NCBI RefSeq assembly: GCF_000283155.1
Contig: NW_004454266.1
Coordinates: 785,131 to 849,130 of the forward strand
Origin: Ceratotherium simum simum
Lineage: Eukaryota > Chordata > Mammalia > Perissodactyla > Rhinocerotidae
Direction: 5' to 3'
DNA: 64,000 nucleotides
In this document: positions 62,004-64,000 of the stretch, piece after piece
How the letters are laid out: every line of letters starts with the position of its first letter
How positions within the stretch are numbered: the stretch's first letter is position 1
Notes under the pieces: model-generated
Databases searched by the model: none
What the model saw: the letters and a program-made list of their open reading frames with translations, nothing else
What the model was told of the DNA's origin: nothing
Program-made: the position numbers and the translations under genes

Positions 62004-63368
62004 ATAAGAATCTTTCTCAGATCCAGGGGACATGCTTTCTCAGGATTTGTATCTCTAGAGATCTGTGGATGATAAAAAGGCAGGCAGAATTTTAGAAAGA
62101 GAGGAAGAGGTTTTCGAAGATGAAGAGCTTATGCTGCAATCCCAATATGGACTATCACTTCAAATACCTTTCTACTATTTATAATCACTGAGAATGTAAA
62201 TCTGAAAATCTTTCTTAGCTGTGATTTTGAACAATCAATCAGGTAAGAGAATGAAATAGGAGACAGGCTGAGCAGTTGCTCATAGCTTTTGTCTGCTTGC
62301 TAGTATTAAAGTTGAATACACAGGATTCCGAGCTGGTTTCCCTTTCTTATGATGGATTCTTCACTGTGTTTGTGAATTATGAAGGCTCTTTACTTTCTAC
62401 ACTTTTATTGACATATCTCATTCTCAATTCAACATGCCTAGTTCTCTAGAAATTCACCAAATATGTAATCTCTAAATATTTAAATTGCAGTGAAATAAAT
62501 TGTTTAGCACAGACAAATCTGATTGCTAATTTTCTTCCAATGTTAGGAAAAGGTTTTTTTCTCCCAAATTAATTTTTGATATTACTTTGTTTTGTGGGTC
62601 ACAGAAACATAAATGATACTTGGCATATCATTTGTATCTTAAACAGGAGTGGTAAATTTTAACAATATACAAAATATACATGGCTGTCAAAGAAAGCTAC
62701 TCTGCATTCCTTGAAGCCAGCCTTCATGGAGATATAGTAGAGATTAGACAATTTCTCAAAATTTCTTCCAGAAACCTAGAATCCCATGGGCTCCCTAGCA
62801 ATGTTCCCTAGTTAAACCACTTTTTTATTCTAGTCATGGCAAATCTTTTTCTTCTACTTGCAGGGATTTTCCAAGCTTTGAATGATTCCCCTTCCATAAG
62901 AATCACCCCATGCCTATATCTCTAACAGATTTCCTTATAGCTATTATTCCCTCCTTGTCTATTTTTCTTAAGTAAAAACCCTTTAGGTGACTTCTTACTA
63001 GATCAAGAGAGAGCAGTGTGGTATAGCATTTAAAAAATTTCCCCCTGTTGGAGCTAACTTAGGAAGATGAAAGGAAAGTTGTATCAGAATGTAGATGTTC
63101 ACAGTCAGAGAATATGGTAGGCTGGCAACACGCTCTGAATTCCTGAAAGAAAAAAAATATTAATGATAAATTTAATAATATAAAATGGTTGTCACAGTCC
63201 ATAACCAACATGTAACTTTAGTACTTAATAGTCTAATGGTCCAAATAACGTAAAACCTCTGAGGTTTGTGCTATGTGAAACAAGAATGCTTTCTCTCAAA
63301 ATACTGTTGGGTAGGAGGAAAACTCCTAGACTGAAAAGACTGATTCCCATTAGATACCATTCCATATA
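62004..63368. other. Intergenic upstream of the OR12D2-like gene
   Basis: No coding region or clear repeat. Noncoding 5' exons of the receptor could lie here but cannot be recognised from sequence alone. Confidence 0.35.
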
Positions 63369-63390
63369 TTCTTTTGTCTTTTCTTTTAAG
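63369..63390 (+). promoter_or_regulatory. Probable splice acceptor before the OR12D2-like coding exon
   Basis: A pyrimidine-rich run ending ttcttttaag, two bases before the ATG at 63393. OR coding exons usually have such an acceptor joining an upstream noncoding exon. Confidence 0.5.
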
Positions 63391-63392
63391 TG

Positions 63393-64000
63393 ATGCTGAA
63401 TCACACATCAGTCATTGAATTTCTCCTCCTGGGATTAACAGACATCTGGATACTAAAGCCTTTTCTCTTTGTGGTTTTCCTGGCAATTTACTTTCTCATT
63501 GTGGCTGGGAATGGAACCATCTTGGCAATTGTCATTTCTGATCCAAGACTCCATTCACCTATGTATTTCTTCCTAGGAAATCTGTCATGTCTAGATATTT
63601 GCTACTCTACGGTGACACTGCCAAAGATGCTAGAGAACTTCCTCTCTACACACAAAGCAATTTCTTTCTTGGGATGCATAAGCCAGCTTCACTTCTTCCA
63701 CTTTCTGGGCAGCACTGAGGTCATGTTGTTGGCCGTAATGGCCTTTGACCGCTTTGTGGCTATCTGCAAACCACTGCGTTACCTTCTTATCATGAATCAT
63801 CAGCTCTGTACCCAGATGGCTCTCACTACCTGGATCATTGGCTTTTTCTATGCCCTGCTGCACTCCATAATGACCTCTCGCTTGAAATTCTGTGGTTCCA
63901 ACCATATCCATCACTTCTTCTGTGATGTTAAACCATTGCTGGAGTTGGCCTGTGGCAACACTGAGCTCAACCAGTGGCTGCTCAATACTGTCACAGGGAC
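63393..64000 (+). CDS. OR12D2: Olfactory receptor OR12D2-like, 3' end beyond window
   Basis: A class II odorant receptor (rhodopsin-like GPCR, expected in olfactory neuron cilia, coupling to G-olf). The start at 63393 gives MLNHTSVIEFLLLG, with an N-glycosylation site NHT at residues 3-5. Visible features: GN at 39-40 (helix 1), SPMYFFLGNLS at 55-65 (helix 2), Cys95 at the top of helix 3, MAFDRFVAIC at 116-125 with an intact D-R-F version of the DRY motif, and extracellular loop 2 Cys residues at 167, 177 and 187. About 202 codons run without a stop to the window end, about two thirds of the usual 310 or so. CYSTVTLPKML and ACGNTELNQW point to OR12D2 rather than OR12D3, judged from memory. 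Orthology against other OR12D copies is not certain. The remaining third (helices 5 end to 7) cannot be checked. Confidence 0.9.
   Translation, partial: MLNHTSVIEFLLLGLTDIWILKPFLFVVFLAIYFLIVAGNGTILAIVISDPRLHSPMYFFLGNLSCLDICYSTVTLPKMLENFLSTHKAISFLGCISQLHFFHFLGSTEVMLLAVMAFDRFVAICKPLRYLLIMNHQLCTQMALTTWIIGFFYALLHSIMTSRLKFCGSNHIHHFFCDVKPLLELACGNTELNQWLLNTVTG

Noticed and set aside
63630..63914. 94-codon frame on - inside the OR gene
   Set aside because: Antisense shadow of the OR12D2-like coding exon.

Overview
This is mammalian nuclear DNA, most likely from an equid or another perissodactyl. The main clue is ten copies of a tRNA-derived SINE whose head (ggccggccc...gtggcgcaagcggttaagtg, read on either strand) and tail (gatgttagctcagggccaatcttcctc) match the equine repeat element (ERE) family. 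Two LINE-1 3' ends of one young subfamily are also nearly identical to each other. No prokaryotic, organellar or exogenous viral genome is present. Almost all short open reading frames are chance frames or debris of LINE-1 and endogenous retroviruses (ERVs).

The only host genes are olfactory receptors (ORs). At the right edge (63393 to the window end, + strand) an uninterrupted OR12D2-like receptor runs off the window after about 202 codons. At 40817-41750 (- strand) lies a broken OR11A1 with two frameshifts. At 34183-35209 (+ strand) lies a broken receptor of family-1 type. OR11A1 and OR12D genes sit together in the OR cluster of the extended MHC class I region in other placental mammals, so the window probably comes from that cluster.

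Layout. 1-4575: decayed LINE-1, sense on +. 4576-4978: a non-LINE flank. 4979-6130: old repeats. 6131-21945: a nest of at least three ERVs. ERV-A (-) carries gag, protease, RT and RNase H. ERV-B (+, 9145-16637) is a provirus with both LTRs and a 4-bp target duplication, inserted inside ERV-A gag. ERV-C (-, 16826-21945) has RNase H, integrase, env and a 3' LTR, is cut by two EREs and a twin-primed LINE-1, and its LTR abuts ERV-A gag. 21945-22317 is homologous, inverted, to the left flank 4576-4978, and 22318-28684 is an antisense LINE-1 of the same old type. The ERV nest is therefore bracketed by two inverted arms. 28685-34150: ancient L2 LINE pieces, a MER5-like DNA element and two EREs. 34151-35209: OR pseudogene. 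35210-40215: simple repeats, a 100-N gap, an old LINE-1 and two probable solo LTRs. 40817-41750: OR11A1 pseudogene. 41751-63368: mostly unrecognised or ancient-repeat DNA with three EREs and a young LINE-1 tail. 63369-64000: OR12D2-like gene.

The OR genes are independent single-exon receptors expected to work in olfactory neurons. Here only the OR12D2-like gene looks functional. The most informative structures are the inverted arms around the ERV nest, the ERV-in-ERV insertion, the twin-primed LINE-1 and a 71-bp AC/AT/GT palindrome. I found no evidence of a new multi-gene system.
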